A stretch of DNA of 64,000 nt from contig NC_088936.1 in NCBI RefSeq assembly GCF_033473495.1, forward strand, positions 4,774,001-4,838,000, given 5' to 3'. Shown here piece after piece: positions 1-10,391 of this stretch. The position numbers and the translations under genes were made by a program. The stretch comes from Cercospora beticola (taxonomy: Eukaryota; Ascomycota; Dothideomycetes; Mycosphaerellales; Mycosphaerellaceae). Each line of letters starts with the position of its first letter. The stretch's first letter is position 1. The notes below the pieces were generated by a model. That model was not told the origin of the DNA and did no database searches. It worked only from the letters and a program-made list of their open reading frames with translations.

Positions 1-7
1 AAACGCC

Positions 8-1075
8 ATGACGCCATCGCAAGCAGACCTGAAGGCTCTGAAGGACTTGATCAAGTCGACTACAGCACTGCTTGCGCAATTTCGTTCGTCCCTAAACGCT
101 GTCGAAACTACCACGAGAATCGAAACCCCTCCAAACCCGCTGGAAGTGCTTCGTGACTCTGCGAAACTTCTCAAGGCGCATACAACAAAGATCTCGCTGC
201 TGGCCATCAATAAACCCTTCACACCTTCCGCAATCTCCAAGGTTCTGCGAGAATTGACAGGAACATGTCTGCCCGCCATGATGTCTGCGGTCCAGATCTG
301 CGAGCAAGAGAAATCCACGTGGGGCACAACAGTGGGCCGAGAAGTCGCTAGAAGAGTTCGGAGAGTGTTCATGGAAGTGGAAAACCTGCTGCAGGAGCTG
401 CAAAGTATTGCAGATGGTAATGCGCAAGGAGCGACGAGTGCACGGGACAGTCTCTCCAGCACTGGTGTTGTCTGGGAGTCTTGTGATGCGCTCATCGAGC
501 TACACACGCTAGGCATCGCTGGTCTTGCTATTCAAAAAGCAGAGCAGTTTCGCGAAACGATCAAAGACGCTATCTTCGAACTACAGGAGTGGAAGGAAGG
601 CACGAACTTGGACACCGAAGGAGTGGACGATGCGCTTCTTGACAGCGGAGACGAAGGTGTCGATGGCGACGCGGACAGCTTCGACGACATCTTCAATGCA
701 GCCAACAGCTGCCCCAAGGACAGACCGGAGCTCAAAGAGCTTGTGGACGTCGCTTGTGGCAAGATGAAGAAGATCGTACTGCTGTATACTGCATTGGACA
801 AAAGACGGTTGAAGACTTACGGGTCCAAACCGACAGAACAGCGAAAGAATGTTAGTGATCTGGACGAACTCATCGAAAGGATGTCAGATCTCCAAGAAGA
901 ACTCGACGAGATTGCAGCTGGTTTCTACGATCTCGACGAAGACGCTGTCAAGGAGATTCTAGAGAAATGCGTGAACGAATCACGAGAGGTGAGCCAACTC
1001 GCGCGACTTGACTGGGCCGCAAGAGAAGACGAATTTACGATATGGAGAGATAAATGGGATGAGGCAATACGTTGA
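8..1075 (+). CDS. GCIP (Grap2/cyclin-D-interacting) domain protein
   Basis: Single-exon gene of 355 residues, starting at the first ATG, 7 nt into the window. The helical N-terminal half, with a stretch reading LLAINKPFTPSAISKVLREL and then TCLPAMMSAVQ, matches what I know of fungal proteins with the CCNDBP1/GCIP domain. A second conserved block, SSTGVVWESCDALIEL, lies near residue 160. An acidic, low-complexity linker (about residues 200-235) separates the two helical halves. Animal GCIP proteins bind cyclin D and Grap2; the fungal role is not established, so only the domain call is offered. No signal peptide or membrane segment is visible. The upstream promoter lies outside the window. The family call rests on remembered sequence similarity, not on a search. 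Confidence 0.75.
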   Translation: MTPSQADLKALKDLIKSTTALLAQFRSSLNAVETTTRIETPPNPLEVLRDSAKLLKAHTTKISLLAINKPFTPSAISKVLRELTGTCLPAMMSAVQICEQEKSTWGTTVGREVARRVRRVFMEVENLLQELQSIADGNAQGATSARDSLSSTGVVWESCDALIELHTLGIAGLAIQKAEQFRETIKDAIFELQEWKEGTNLDTEGVDDALLDSGDEGVDGDADSFDDIFNAANSCPKDRPELKELVDVACGKMKKIVLLYTALDKRRLKTYGSKPTEQRKNVSDLDELIERMSDLQEELDEIAAGFYDLDEDAVKEILEKCVNESREVSQLARLDWAAREDEFTIWRDKWDEAIR

Positions 1076-1298
1076 TTATCCGCATTCACGTAGTCTACCC
1101 TACACGCGTTTCGGTAAGGACAGAAAAGAAGGGTTGGTATGCTACAATCCGTCGCATTACCTCATGCCTATTACAATCTAACTGCATCCGCCACCCCACT
1201 CATTCCCCTCCACTCCACTTCGATGTGATCAAATCGAGATCCGATTAATACAGCTTGATCAATTTTAATCCGCCTTCGAATAGTGGCAGGCTGCTCCT

Positions 1299-2008
1299 CT
1301 ACAACGCGGCCACAGCGAGGCCGACGAGACCAGCAATGGCAGCAGTTCCAACAAACCTTCCTGCTTGGAGGCCAGAGGCATCGCCGGTGCTCTGCTGGAT
1401 CGGTGGTCGTCCAGTCTGGTTGGTCTGGTTTCCCCCGTATCCTGTTGGACCCGTGGTTGGGGTCATGTTGGTGTGAGGAGCATAGCCAGTTGGTGGGCTT
1501 GGTTGAGTGCTTTCTGGACCAGTTGGAGACTGCTGGTTTGGCTGGCTGGATGGCGGCGAGCCTCCTGGTGGTGGTGCGGCGCCTCCACCCACGCTCTTGC
1601 AGAGATCTGGGCTGACATTTGGGATCTTGAAAGACTCGCCCTTGGCTGCGAGCGCGGTAATACAGAGCTCGCCGGTGGCTGCCAAAGTACCTGGGTTTAT
1701 TTCGTCAGCATGTTGCTTTAGGCTTTGCTCCTACGAATCGCCATCTTACCCATTAGGTCCGTCTCTGAGCATGTGCTTTGGCACAAGCATGGGACGATTG
1801 CCTTGGCGATGTCCGCAGCGCCACTTGTGCACTGGCAGTAGACATCAGTCAGAAGACAGCTGGTGGTGCCAGCAGCCTGCGTAAGACATTGCAAAGCACA
1901 CGGTGGGATTTTGCTCAAATCTGGCATCTGAGGGCTACCGCCCTGCTCGGTGGTACTGGCAGCAGCGGCAATGCTCGCCACAGCGAGGAGAGAAAAGAAG
2001 CTGTGCAT
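1299..2008 (-). CDS. CFEM-domain GPI-anchored cell-surface protein
   Basis: Two exons: 1750-2008 and 1299-1690, with a 59-nt intron (GTAAGA..CCCAG) at 1691-1749, giving 216 residues. A signal peptide (MHSFFSLLAVASIAAAAS) is followed by a CFEM pattern: PPCALQC, then SCLLTDVYCQC, VPCLCQSTC and, after the intron, ELCITALAAKG. The second exon continues as a Pro/Ser/Gly-rich stalk and ends in a hydrophobic tail (GTAAIAGLVGLAVAAL) typical of a GPI attachment signal. CFEM proteins are fungal surface proteins; some bind haem, others act in adhesion or pathogenicity. The DVYCQC stretch keeps the Asp used as axial haem ligand in haem-binding members, so haem or iron handling is possible but unproven. 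The intron splits the domain between cysteine motifs, which supports the splice call. Confidence 0.88.
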
Positions 2009-3370
2009 TTTCGGCGTGGTAACAAAAGAACAAATGTCTGCTGTCTTGCTACTGATGCGGAATGAGATGATGCGAACAATGGAAGAATGCGCAGTGGCAG
2101 AAGTACGGTATACTACTCAGGAGGCAAACGAGGTCGCAAATGAATGGGCACGACTCCATTTTCTACTTGCAGAGCCTGTTTGATGGCCTGCAGGCTACAA
2201 TGTTGGGGGAATACCGCTGAAGCTGGAGATTTCATTGATGGAAAATGCAGCACAAACCACCATTTGGGCAATTACCTTTGCAGGAGACTCTGGGAAATCG
2301 TTGGGATGTCCTGGCTGTGTTGCTTGTCAGGAGTTGGGAAGTGCTGGTACCTGGTGCGGAGTTGGCGGTGGTCGAGGGTGTTTGTTGGTGAATGCGGGCC
2401 TCACACTGCAAGATGTCGCCCCATGCAGCGGTATGGGGCGATGCAAGAGTTTGCATCCTCGTTCCTCAACTGAACTGCCGTGTTCGCGCGTTGGCCATCG
2501 CCAGACTGCCGCGCGTCAGCTCTTCACTTGCCACGGAGGTGCAGCAATCGCCCATAGCTGGCCAACATTCGTCCTGAGGAGCTGCTCTACGCGGACTACA
2601 TGAAACACTACATGTCTGCCACACAGCTGACGGGTTGGGTGTGCTGTTGTGCGACCCCACTCGATCATGTGGCCTGTTCAGCAGTGCGCGTCGGGTCGCG
2701 AAATCTTCCAAGAAGGTTCAGCATGGAGAGGGGAGTGAAAAAGTCAACAAGGCAGGCAAAAATGAAGCGTCCCTGCTCGAGTCATTTCATTCGACAGGGC
2801 AAAAGCTTGTTGCCCAGCCCGTTCCTGGCCTGGACCTATTTGCGGTAAAGATGCCTCATCACTGTCGCATGGACTTTCTGTACCACAGTACCAGCCTGCT
2901 GCTTTGCACAACGAAGCAGACAGGTCGCTTTGCATTCTCATTTCGGGACGACAAGTCGCATGCCCAATCTCCGCACAGCACATCGATATGCCGGCTTGTG
3001 AGACTGCCGCAGGTCCCGTCTGCAGATCATGCAGCTTGCAGCTCCTGTCAAACAGAGAACCATTGCCCTGGGTGTTTCTGAGCCATAAAAGATCGCCGAT
3101 GAGTAAGTACCATACAGGTCGCAATTTTCTGAAACACAACATTCGTCTCTATTTCAAGTGGCGACAAGGCACAAAGGCATGTCGAATGACCACCCACGGC
3201 AGCGTGCACACCTAGAAAAAAAGAAGCTTCTGATGTTCTGCCGAGATAATGAGTAAGTGCTGTGTGTGACAGAGCCTCGTCCGCTCCAGAACTGCTCGCA
3301 TGCTCAAAATTTTCCTTCCTTACAATGACCTTATCTGATATCTCGACTTCTACTGTTTTCGTTTCTGCTG
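2009..3370. other. Intergenic stretch, no supported gene
   Basis: About 1.36 kb between the CFEM gene start and a small Ser/Arg-rich gene. Open frames here (for example minus strand 2744-3142) are Cys-rich, lack recognisable motifs and lie in overlapping frames, as expected of chance. It must hold the CFEM promoter next to 2009. No repeat or RNA gene seen. Confidence 0.5.
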
Positions 3371-3883
3371 TTGATTGTCCAGACCAACAAGAGCCTTACC
3401 AACATGTGTCTTCCGATGGCATCAAGATCAAATTCAAAGTCCTTCCTTACCAGACTCCTCAAACGGCCTTCACGCCACCGCGACGACGAAAAGTCGAATT
3501 TGCACAGCAGCGCGATAGAGGAGCCACAACCGAAACCACGAGCTCTTCATCGTCATCGGAAAACGTTGTCGAAAACCATTCCCATCAAGATCCAGTCGCC
3601 GCAAGAGTACTTCCAACAACAGCAACAACAGCAAAAGACTCTCTCACGACTTCCCAGCGTCCGCAACAGCGTGAGAGCTGTCTCGCGTCCTCCCAGCGTC
3701 AGACTCTCGCGCTCTCCAAGTGTTCGAAACACGAGAAGACCAGCGAGCATGACAGTCTGTTACTCGGACGCGAGTCCCGCCAGACAGGACTCAGCGGCTG
3801 CCACGACTTGGGGCGAGTCAGTCAACAAAAGACTGTCGCTCCTGCGGGCTTATCCAGGCTCAGAGGTGAGCTTGCGAAGCTAA
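3371..3883 (+). CDS. Hypothetical Ser/Arg-rich, polyglutamine-containing protein
   Basis: Open frame of 170 codons. The frame opens on a non-ATG codon, so the start is either the ATG giving MCLPMASRS or the next at 3416 (MASRSNSK). It has a basic N-terminus (FLTRLLKRPSRHR), a seven-Gln run at 3614-3634, and three Pro-Ser-Val-Arg units (LPSVRN, PPSVRL, SPSVRN) in a Ser/Arg-rich stretch, a pattern unlikely by chance. The 3' end is unsure: GAG followed by GTGAGC at 3866 is a good donor, and a 41-nt intron would join to the overlapping frame that ends at 3975 with a Cys-rich tail. No domain is recognised; the protein looks disordered. Overlapping frames on both strands lack such order. Confidence 0.4.
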   Translation: MIVQTNKSLTNMCLPMASRSNSKSFLTRLLKRPSRHRDDEKSNLHSSAIEEPQPKPRALHRHRKTLSKTIPIKIQSPQEYFQQQQQQQKTLSRLPSVRNSVRAVSRPPSVRLSRSPSVRNTRRPASMTVCYSDASPARQDSAAATTWGESVNKRLSLLRAYPGSEVSLRS

Positions 3884-4438
3884 AGGCTCCCGAGGAAGGC
3901 CTTGAGGATGTTTTGAGTCTTGTACACGCTTTGCTGCCGGCGGTTGAGTGTGATTGTGCCGCTGGATGTTGTTGATTGCCCAACACACTCGTGTTGAAGT
4001 TTGTCAAACGAAGCAATCTTCAACGAGTTCGCGGACAGCCTCAAGATACAAAACGCCTTTACTTTCGGAGCGCAACTTCGCCTGGTCAATAAGTATACTT
4101 ATGCATATGCTATACTAAACGGCTCACGATGTTACATATAATGGCTTTGCATGGGGTTGCTGATGTTGGTTGCTGTATTAGCATCAAGGCGATCGGCTTT
4201 TCATTCTGGTCGTCACACATACTCATGACGCTCACGCTTCTTCTGTTCGACCATGCTTTGGATGCAGATACTCGTGGCTCATTGGCAGGCATCTCTCGTG
4301 GTGCTGCACGGCCAAGGCAGTCGAGGTGAATGGACGGACTGGTGAACGTGGCCTACTCGGGCCTTGCACTGGCCTTTCATCTTTGCAATCTCTCTCATAC
4401 TACACCAGCAACACGACTCATCGCTCCAGAAATTGCAG
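3884..4438. other. Intergenic stretch
   Basis: About 550 nt between the Ser/Arg-rich gene and the chromodomain gene. Part of it (to 3975) may be a last exon of the upstream gene. Nothing else is supported. Confidence 0.4.
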
Positions 4439-5030
4439 ATGGCGCCGGCACAGCACTTACCTCCCGCTGGAGGCTCGGGGCCAACGCGCATGTCACTGCG
4501 ACTCAAGCAGAAAGCCTCTAACCCTCAAATCGACACCGCGACAATGACAGCTTCCACGGCTGAACCCTCGTATGGGAAGAAGTACAAGTACAATAGACCG
4601 GGACCAGTCAGAAACAACGAATATCTAGTCGAGGATGTCCTCGACGCGCGATACAACAGTTTTGTTGCCGGAAAATGGCAATACCTGGTTCAGTGGGCCG
4701 GGTGGCCCAAGAACGAGGCATCATGGCTTTGTCGGCGCGACGTCGACGCCAGTTGGGTTGAAGAGTACTGGAGGAGGCAGAACGCCAGCTTTGTCGCTGA
4801 TAGGGCTGAGGCAGCGAGCGCAAAAGCATTCTTTACGGCGGCCAAAGTTGTAACGAAGTGGACTCGAAACTCAACAAGGTACTCGATCTTCATGTGGTTG
4901 ACACAACGAGAGAAAGCTGCAAAAAGGGCAGAGTAAGTTCTTCCTTATTCATTGGCAGAGCGAATGTAGGAGCAAGACTGACGTGTGGAACAGACAGCGA
5001 GCAAAAGCGAAGCGACGCAGATTCCGCTAG
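4439..5030 (+). CDS. Small stand-alone chromodomain protein
   Basis: Two exons, 4439-4932 and 4994-5030, with a 61-nt intron (GTAAGTTC..GGAACAG), giving 176 residues. The chromodomain spans about residues 58-113: NEYLVEDVLDARYNS, then WQYLVQWAGWP and ASWLCRRDVD. This follows the family pattern (Tyr-x-Val-Glu, YLV-x-W-x-G-[WY]), with aromatic Tyr, Trp and Trp at the places that normally form the methyl-lysine cage. The helical C-terminus ends in a strongly basic tail after the intron (QRAKAKRRRFR), possibly for nuclear import or nucleic-acid contact. An acceptor 4 nt further on (4997) would give a different, longer tail. The start is the first in-frame ATG with a Pro/Ala-rich N-terminus; a later Met (about residue 18) is also possible. 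No second chromo or chromoshadow domain was seen, so it is not a typical HP1. Confidence 0.72.
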
Positions 5031-5863
5031 GCGAAACGGAAAGGTGTGTTGGGGCTCGTGCTGGGGTTGATACTGGTGGTCAGAGACGCCCGGATATTCG
5101 AAGCATAGTGGCAATGGAGATACTGCTGTAACTTGGCTGCGGTCGATCAGCCGCTGGAAGCATTCCAGACACTCCACGTCTCGACAGAAGGGTCATTCTC
5201 TAGAGATGTATGAACAGTCCGGACAACACGGAACAAATGTTTTCCCTTATGAGCATATGTACACGCCGTGAATAATTTGTGATACACTTACCCATATGTC
5301 CACTCGCAACAGTCGTCTTTCCACCAACCGCATGTTCCTCCACCCGCCCTCGACCTACAGTCCCAGATTCACACTTGCACATTCTGATTACTACTCTTCC
5401 AAAATCTCAATCTCCGGTCCACAGGAACGCCTTCGGCACCCACGCTCATTGCAGACCTTGCAAGAAGTCGCGAAAGTGGAGTTCCCAGGAAGCAAGATAC
5501 CCAAAAAGGAGCTATGATCGATACGTACACTCGTTCTCGAATCTTCGTACCTTGCCAGGATCGCCGAATTCTCTGCAACACCGCATTCAGTCGTTTGTCA
5601 CATGCACAGTTGCTGCAGAGCGCGGGGTAAGGTGTTCGGATCGTGGACGGATGGGAGAGATCGTGTCGGAAACATGTGTTGTCGTGTTGTCGTTGCGGGT
5701 GAGAGTATATATAGCTCATAGCTGCCCTGCCTGCCATACCGTCTCTGATTCGCAACAACTGAGAATACGAGACAATACGATAATAATTCTTCCACAACAA
5801 GCCGTAGATCATCCTCGAAACCCAGACCGCCAAAGTCGTCCAAATACAGAAAACGGGAAAATC
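5031..5863. other. Intergenic/5' leader stretch
   Basis: About 830 nt upstream of the 65-residue gene. The frame of that gene stays open back to 5279, but the upstream part has no protein-like pattern, and a TATA-like element at 5706 implies transcription starts after it. No other gene supported. Confidence 0.45.
5706..5713 (+). promoter_or_regulatory. TATA-like element upstream of the duplicated-motif micro-protein
   Basis: TATATATA about 150 nt before the ATG at 5864. It suits a core promoter with a leader of roughly 100-120 nt. Sequence-only inference. Confidence 0.4.
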
Positions 5864-6061
5864 ATGTCCGAACTACCATCAAACATCTCCCGCCTGCCTA
5901 TCTTCCTGCAAGCCGAAGAGCTAAAGAAGTATTTCTTGCCCAAGACGGCACCGGTAGCGGAAGCTCCAGTCAAAGCGGCGAATTTGAAGGGTCTGGATAA
6001 GAAGCCGATTTTCTTGCAGGCGGAGGAACTGAAGAAGGTGTTCAGGCCTGGTGGTGTTTAG
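5864..6061 (+). CDS. 65-residue protein with a duplicated PIFLQAEELKK motif
   Basis: ATG at 5864, stop at 6059-6061. The 11-residue motif PIFLQAEELKK occurs at residues 12-22 and again at 48-58, joined by an Ala/Lys/Pro-rich linker. Eight of the eleven codons differ between the copies, all at synonymous sites, and no residue differs. This is strong sequence-internal evidence that the peptide is translated and under selection. Each copy is followed by a short aromatic patch (KKYF, KKVF). The motif is predicted to be an amphipathic helix; no signal peptide or membrane segment is seen. I do not recognise the family. A two-site docking peptide or a small scaffold would fit, but that is speculation. 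Confidence 0.7.
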   Translation: MSELPSNISRLPIFLQAEELKKYFLPKTAPVAEAPVKAANLKGLDKKPIFLQAEELKKVFRPGGV

Positions 6062-6332
6062 GCCCGGTGGGAGGTGACAAGGGCAGAACTGAGTATGGAC
6101 GGGAAAGAGATTAGTGGAGTTTCGAGCAAGAATGCATGATCGGAAAGAGGTCTTTCGTATCGCAGCTGCAGGAAGGAGATTCGACTGTGCAAAGATCAGA
6201 TCAGGGCAGATATGCATACTTTGAACAACAGCGTGAAACAAGCCGGTGCATATGGAAAGCAGTAATCCCACAGCGCAAACAAGTGCTTGAGCTCACAAAA
6301 TTCTTTGACAGTCCCATCCCTTTTCACCCGAC

Positions 6333-7142
6333 TCACACCTCCCTCCAAGTCTTCCTCTCCGCCCTCGGTGTCCCATTTGCATCAATCTCACTACTCCCCT
6401 CTTCAACCACAGCCTCCAAATCTCTCGACCAGTTCCCATACAAAATCGCCGAACTACTCCTCCTACTACTCGAGCCTTCAAGACTTCCTCTCCCATCACT
6501 ATTAACTCTCTCTAACATCGTGACCGAAGATCCAGTACCAGTATCAGTCTCCCAGTGATCCTCATCTCCAGTACTCCCAGCAGCCAATTTTTCAGATTCC
6601 GGAATCGAAGTATCCAGCGAAGAAGACGAAGGACGGCCATCTCGACACTTGAAAGGCGAAGTAACGAACATGGCTGAGTCGTGCCTGTTCGGTTCCTCTT
6701 CCCGCATATTCCGACTTCTTTCAGCTTCTTGTTTCGACTTCTTCCGCTCTTTTGAACGCTGTCTAGCTTTGCGTAGGGCATACGGCACGAGTAGGAAGCC
6801 TGCAAACGACGCTATCGTCGCGGGAGTTCTGTTCCTTCTTCGCTTGCTATCTGCATCATGATTGCCTCGGGATCCAGCTCCCCAGGTAAACTCCACCATA
6901 TCTTGGTCTGGACGCGGAACGAATCTCGTGTGACGAAATGCAAGGCCGTTGCAATTGAGCGTGTCAGTCTGTCGTACGTTTCGTGGTTCTCGCGGACGTT
7001 CTTGTACCAGTGGGCTCCAGCGCCGATTTTGCCTATTACCAGGCACGAAATTCCTGGTAGCAGCGAAGAGAAATGACGGAGGCTTATGCACGTCAGACCC
7101 AGTATCGTTTATATGTTCGTGAAATCTCGAGTGGTCCGCCAT
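6333..7142 (-). CDS. Hypothetical basic, mostly disordered protein with a short hydrophobic segment
   Basis: Single frame of 269 residues from the ATG at 7142 (MADHSRFHEH); codons upstream in the frame give no other ATG. A hydrophobic stretch TIASFAGFLLVPYAL near residue 110 is followed at once by a strongly charged helical segment (ALRKARQRSKERKKSKQE). This could be a single membrane anchor with a basic flank, or a coiled coil. The C-terminal half is Ser/Gly/Glu-rich and looks disordered. No known domain is recognised. The frame has no stop for 270 codons while the other frames are broken, and its composition is protein-like, but a cryptic intron cannot be excluded. Confidence 0.45.
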   Translation of the reverse strand: MADHSRFHEHINDTGSDVHKPPSFLFAATRNFVPGNRQNRRWSPLVQERPREPRNVRQTDTLNCNGLAFRHTRFVPRPDQDMVEFTWGAGSRGNHDADSKRRRNRTPATIASFAGFLLVPYALRKARQRSKERKKSKQEAERSRNMREEEPNRHDSAMFVTSPFKCRDGRPSSSSLDTSIPESEKLAAGSTGDEDHWETDTGTGSSVTMLERVNSDGRGSLEGSSSRRSSSAILYGNWSRDLEAVVEEGSSEIDANGTPRAERKTWREV

Positions 7143-7954
7143 GTTGAGAGGCGGTGATGGCACAGCCCAGCTCACCGCGTCCTCTCATTCTTGTAACCGG
7201 ACGCCCGACTCTTCAGCGCTTTGACGTGGCGCATTCAGAGTTGGAGTGCGTGTGCTCGCTGCCAGGATCTTCCCGACATATCAAGTAAGGAAATCACGTG
7301 GACACGGAGTATGTTTGATGACATCCTCGTACGCTTGAACAGTTGTTGTAATCTTGGCAGTTTTCCGACATCGAACATATGGATGCCTGGTTGTGCTAGC
7401 GGTTACTGAAGGATGGTCAGATCAGCAGATGTTCAAGACCTCGGGCATTGCGTACAGCTGAGTCTTGCGCGTCTTCCGACAGCACAAACGAGACATGCCA
7501 TGCTTGCCTGCTCGATGCCTGGAGTGTTCCCGACACGGCACCAGAAGCGGTGTTTCCAGTCCGAGCGCAACTCAAGTTTCGCAAAAGTCGGCAACTGTGA
7601 GAAGCTCGAAAAGTTGTCTGCCTGGTGATTCGCATTGCACAATCGTTCCAAGAATATTGCAGCCTGATGGGAGAAGATGTTGCGAACACCGAACGTGTCC
7701 CGAAGAGGAAGGTTGAATGGTATCATCCATCTATCTGTGGTGTGAACACCGAACTTTCGGCTCCGAACGCCGAAGCCCTGAAGTGCCGCCAGCCGAAGGA
7801 TTGGTGGGCTAGCTCTAACTAAAGTGACGACTCAAGATGGCTCATACTAGGCGACTGTCTGATATAAGTTGTCCTTGCCGCGCTCAGTTGATCGATATCT
7901 TCTGCATCAGTACCTGCGAGATTGCACCATCCGACTTCACACGCTTCTTACACC
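7143..7954. other. Intergenic stretch between divergent genes
   Basis: About 810 nt separating the disordered-protein gene (minus) from the GNAT gene (plus). It holds both promoters. No further gene, repeat or RNA is supported. Confidence 0.5.
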
Positions 7955-8665
7955 ATGGGAATCAGAATCGAACGCGCCGGTCCGGAAGACTCAAATGTCT
8001 GCGTGGAACTGGGCTTCAAAGCGTTTCAAAACGACCTTTTGAATCGATCGGTTTTGCCAGAAAACGTTACTCCAGAACAGGAGAGAGAATACATCGAATG
8101 GAGGAAGTCAATATTTCGAAGGCGACTGGAGGGCGAGAACCGACATTGGTTGATGGCCGTAGATGGTGAGAGCGGAACAATCAATATAGCACATTCCGAT
8201 CAGCTAACATTAAGCGCAGAATCCACTGGCGAGGTCTTGGGATATGCAGGCTGGAGTGGCCCGGCCGCGAAGCCTGTGGGGCATCCTCCGGAGGAAGGTC
8301 GACCCGCATTCGTTAACATGAAACCTTTCGACGCTCTCTTGAGTGCCATTGAGGAAGCTCAGAAGGAACTTGGATATGCTGATCGCACCGATTACTGGTA
8401 CTTGCAAAGTTTTGCCGTTCATCCGGATCACTGGGGCAAAGGAGTGGCCGGAAAGCTGCTACAGTATTCCATGCAAGAGCTGATCGACCGTGACGGACGG
8501 GATGCCATCCTCGAATCGACCCCGATGGCGAAGAGGACATATGCTCGATGGGGCTTCCAGGAGGTCAAAGAGCTTCCGCTGATGAACGGAGCGTACATCT
8601 CGACAGTCATGATACGCCCAGCACAGAAGAAGGCGACTGAGGTCGCGGTGAACGGCGATTCATGA
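7955..8665 (+). CDS. GNAT-family N-acetyltransferase
   Basis: Start ATG at 7955 (MGIRIERAGPEDS). Likely exons are 7955-8165 and 8220-8665, with a 54-nt intron (GTGAGA, branch-like CTAAC, GCAG), giving 218 residues. Removing it joins WLMAVD to ESTGEVLGYAGW, the usual beta-hairpin of GNAT enzymes. The acetyl-CoA-binding motif A region is YLQSFAVHPDHWGKGVAGKLL, followed by a helix and the motif B region PMAKRTYARWGFQEV. The family transfers acetyl from acetyl-CoA to amines; the substrate is unknown. The intron length is a multiple of three with no stop, so an unspliced form would also be translatable with 18 extra residues. Its 3' end faces the NDUFAF7 gene with a gap of only 24 nt. Confidence 0.85.
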   Translation: MGIRIERAGPEDSNVCVELGFKAFQNDLLNRSVLPENVTPEQEREYIEWRKSIFRRRLEGENRHWLMAVDGESGTINIAHSDQLTLSAESTGEVLGYAGWSGPAAKPVGHPPEEGRPAFVNMKPFDALLSAIEEAQKELGYADRTDYWYLQSFAVHPDHWGKGVAGKLLQYSMQELIDRDGRDAILESTPMAKRTYARWGFQEVKELPLMNGAYISTVMIRPAQKKATEVAVNGDS

Positions 8666-8689
8666 GAGGCATCCCTAGCAGGAAGCCGT

Positions 8690-10391
8690 TCACGCGGGAA
8701 TGTCGCCGCCGAACCCGACAGGTCTCCGTCGTGGTTGTCCTTCTTGCGGTGGAGCGTATGGCACAATGGCCATAACATGATAGAGTCTGCCCATGCCTTG
8801 CGGGCTTGTATCAATCAACCTTTTCCAGCCAGATTCGATTCTCTTCACCAATTCTGTCAATTCTGACTTGTCCTTTCCACCTTTGCCTGCTCTTTCATCG
8901 TCAATGGCTTTTTTCACCAGTTGCGCTGCTCTTTCTTGTATGCCCATTGCATTGAGAAAGTTGGCTTGACTGACGGGCCCGTGGACCTCGGTGCCAGGTG
9001 AAGAGTTGATTGCGGTTTCAGCGAGTGCGAGGAAGTCGACATCTGCACTGACATCTGTTTCGCCGGGTCGCTCGAAGGGAGAGACGAGTTCGTGGGCGCG
9101 AATGCCGCGCAGACTGTTGATGGGAATGCGGTCTGCTGGTCCGTAGTCGATTATGAGTGCTGCTCCAGACGGCTCAGGCTTCGAAATCGGCGCTTCGGAT
9201 GTCGGTGGAGCAGCTCGTCCTGGTACTGGCGGTCTGCGCTTCGCAGCAGCATCAATCTCTTCCCGATTCGATCCACCAATTCGTACAGCCATGTCTCGTG
9301 TGTATGTTTGCGACTCGGGTGACACTTCGATCGTGGCTCCGTCGGTGTTCTTCAGCGCAGTATATCGTGGCGAGGTCTCTGGCAGATACATCGAATGTGG
9401 AGTAGCTGTCCTTGACATTGACATTTCGAATTCGGGCTCACCTTCCTTGAGCCTATGAGGTGGTTTAGCAGACACGAGTAGTTCGCGCCATTGGTGGCCC
9501 GGCTGAGGCCTGCCTCTTCGTTCGATGGGCCCTGTTGGTGTCTGAATCGTCTTCGCCTGTTCTGAATCGACCTTAGTAGACTGGAACACATGGATTGGCA
9601 GAGCGTCGAAGAACTCGTGGGCGATGATGAACGGCGTCTTGCCCGCGTCTCGCGGCACGAACTTGTGGTCCTCTGTCCAAACGATTCTAAGGTCAGCAGA
9701 ATGCTTGCTGACACTTTCCCAGCCAAGTTTCGTTTCTGTCATTGGATTGTCGCCGCAGAGGAGCTTGTGTTGTGCCTGCCGCAACGTCTCGCTTGCCTCG
9801 ATCAGGTAGACTGCTTCAATGGCTTTGGCGAGAGCTGGGAAGTTGCGAATAGTCTACCATGTGTGTCAGCAGCATATTATGATGCATTTGAGATGTCAGA
9901 GCCTACACGGAGCATGTCAGACATGAGTGTCCCTCTCCCAGGACCCATTTCCATGAGATATACGCCCTCGCTCTTTTTGCCTTGTGCTATCCATTCCGCC
10001 ACGACCCAAACACCAATGAGCTCGCCAAATATTTGGCTGATCTCTGGCGACGTCACGAAGTCTCCTTTGGTGCCGAACTGGTCTCGGTCACCAGACAGTG
10101 CTCCCGTGTAATAGCCTCCCAGGTCGGATGTAAGGACCTGGCGCATGTACGAAGCTACCGGTATCGGCCCAGTTGTCTACCATCTCTTAGCCATATTCTG
10201 TCCATCTATGGCTTTACTGATGTCCATCGTACTGTTATAGCTTCAGCCAATTGTTTGGCCAAAGGTGTTGACCATTTGTGGCCACTTTCGGAGGAGCTCC
10301 ATCTTGCGCCGGCGCGTCGGCATGAGTTTACGTGTAGTCTCGAGGCGGTGCGACTCAGCTGACGAGCTGTTCGAGGTATAACGCTCGTCAT
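8690..10391 (-). CDS. NDUFAF7/MidA-type protein arginine methyltransferase, mitochondrial
   Basis: Three exons: 10233-10391, 9907-10176 and 8690-9853, with introns of 56 nt (10177-10232) and 53 nt (9854-9906). Total 530 residues. The first exon encodes an Arg/Ser-rich, acid-free mitochondrial presequence ([18 protein letters not shown]). Joining exons 1 and 2 restores [19 protein letters not shown]; exon 2 carries the substrate-side motif [11 protein letters not shown] and the SAM-binding motif [13 protein letters not shown]. Exon 3 has [17 protein letters not shown] and later IIDYGP, both hallmarks of the family (DUF185). The human enzyme dimethylates an arginine of NDUFS2 during complex I assembly; the same role here is inferred. 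An Ala/Pro-rich insert sits before IIDYGP. The start is the first in-frame ATG. Confidence 0.92.

Noticed and set aside
2744..3142. 132-codon Cys-rich minus-strand frame
   Set aside because: No signal peptide or regular Cys spacing; overlapped by equally long frames on the other strand.
5369..5833. 154-codon minus-strand frame
   Set aside because: Overlaps the promoter of the 65-residue gene, Cys/Arg/Trp-rich without pattern; probably chance.
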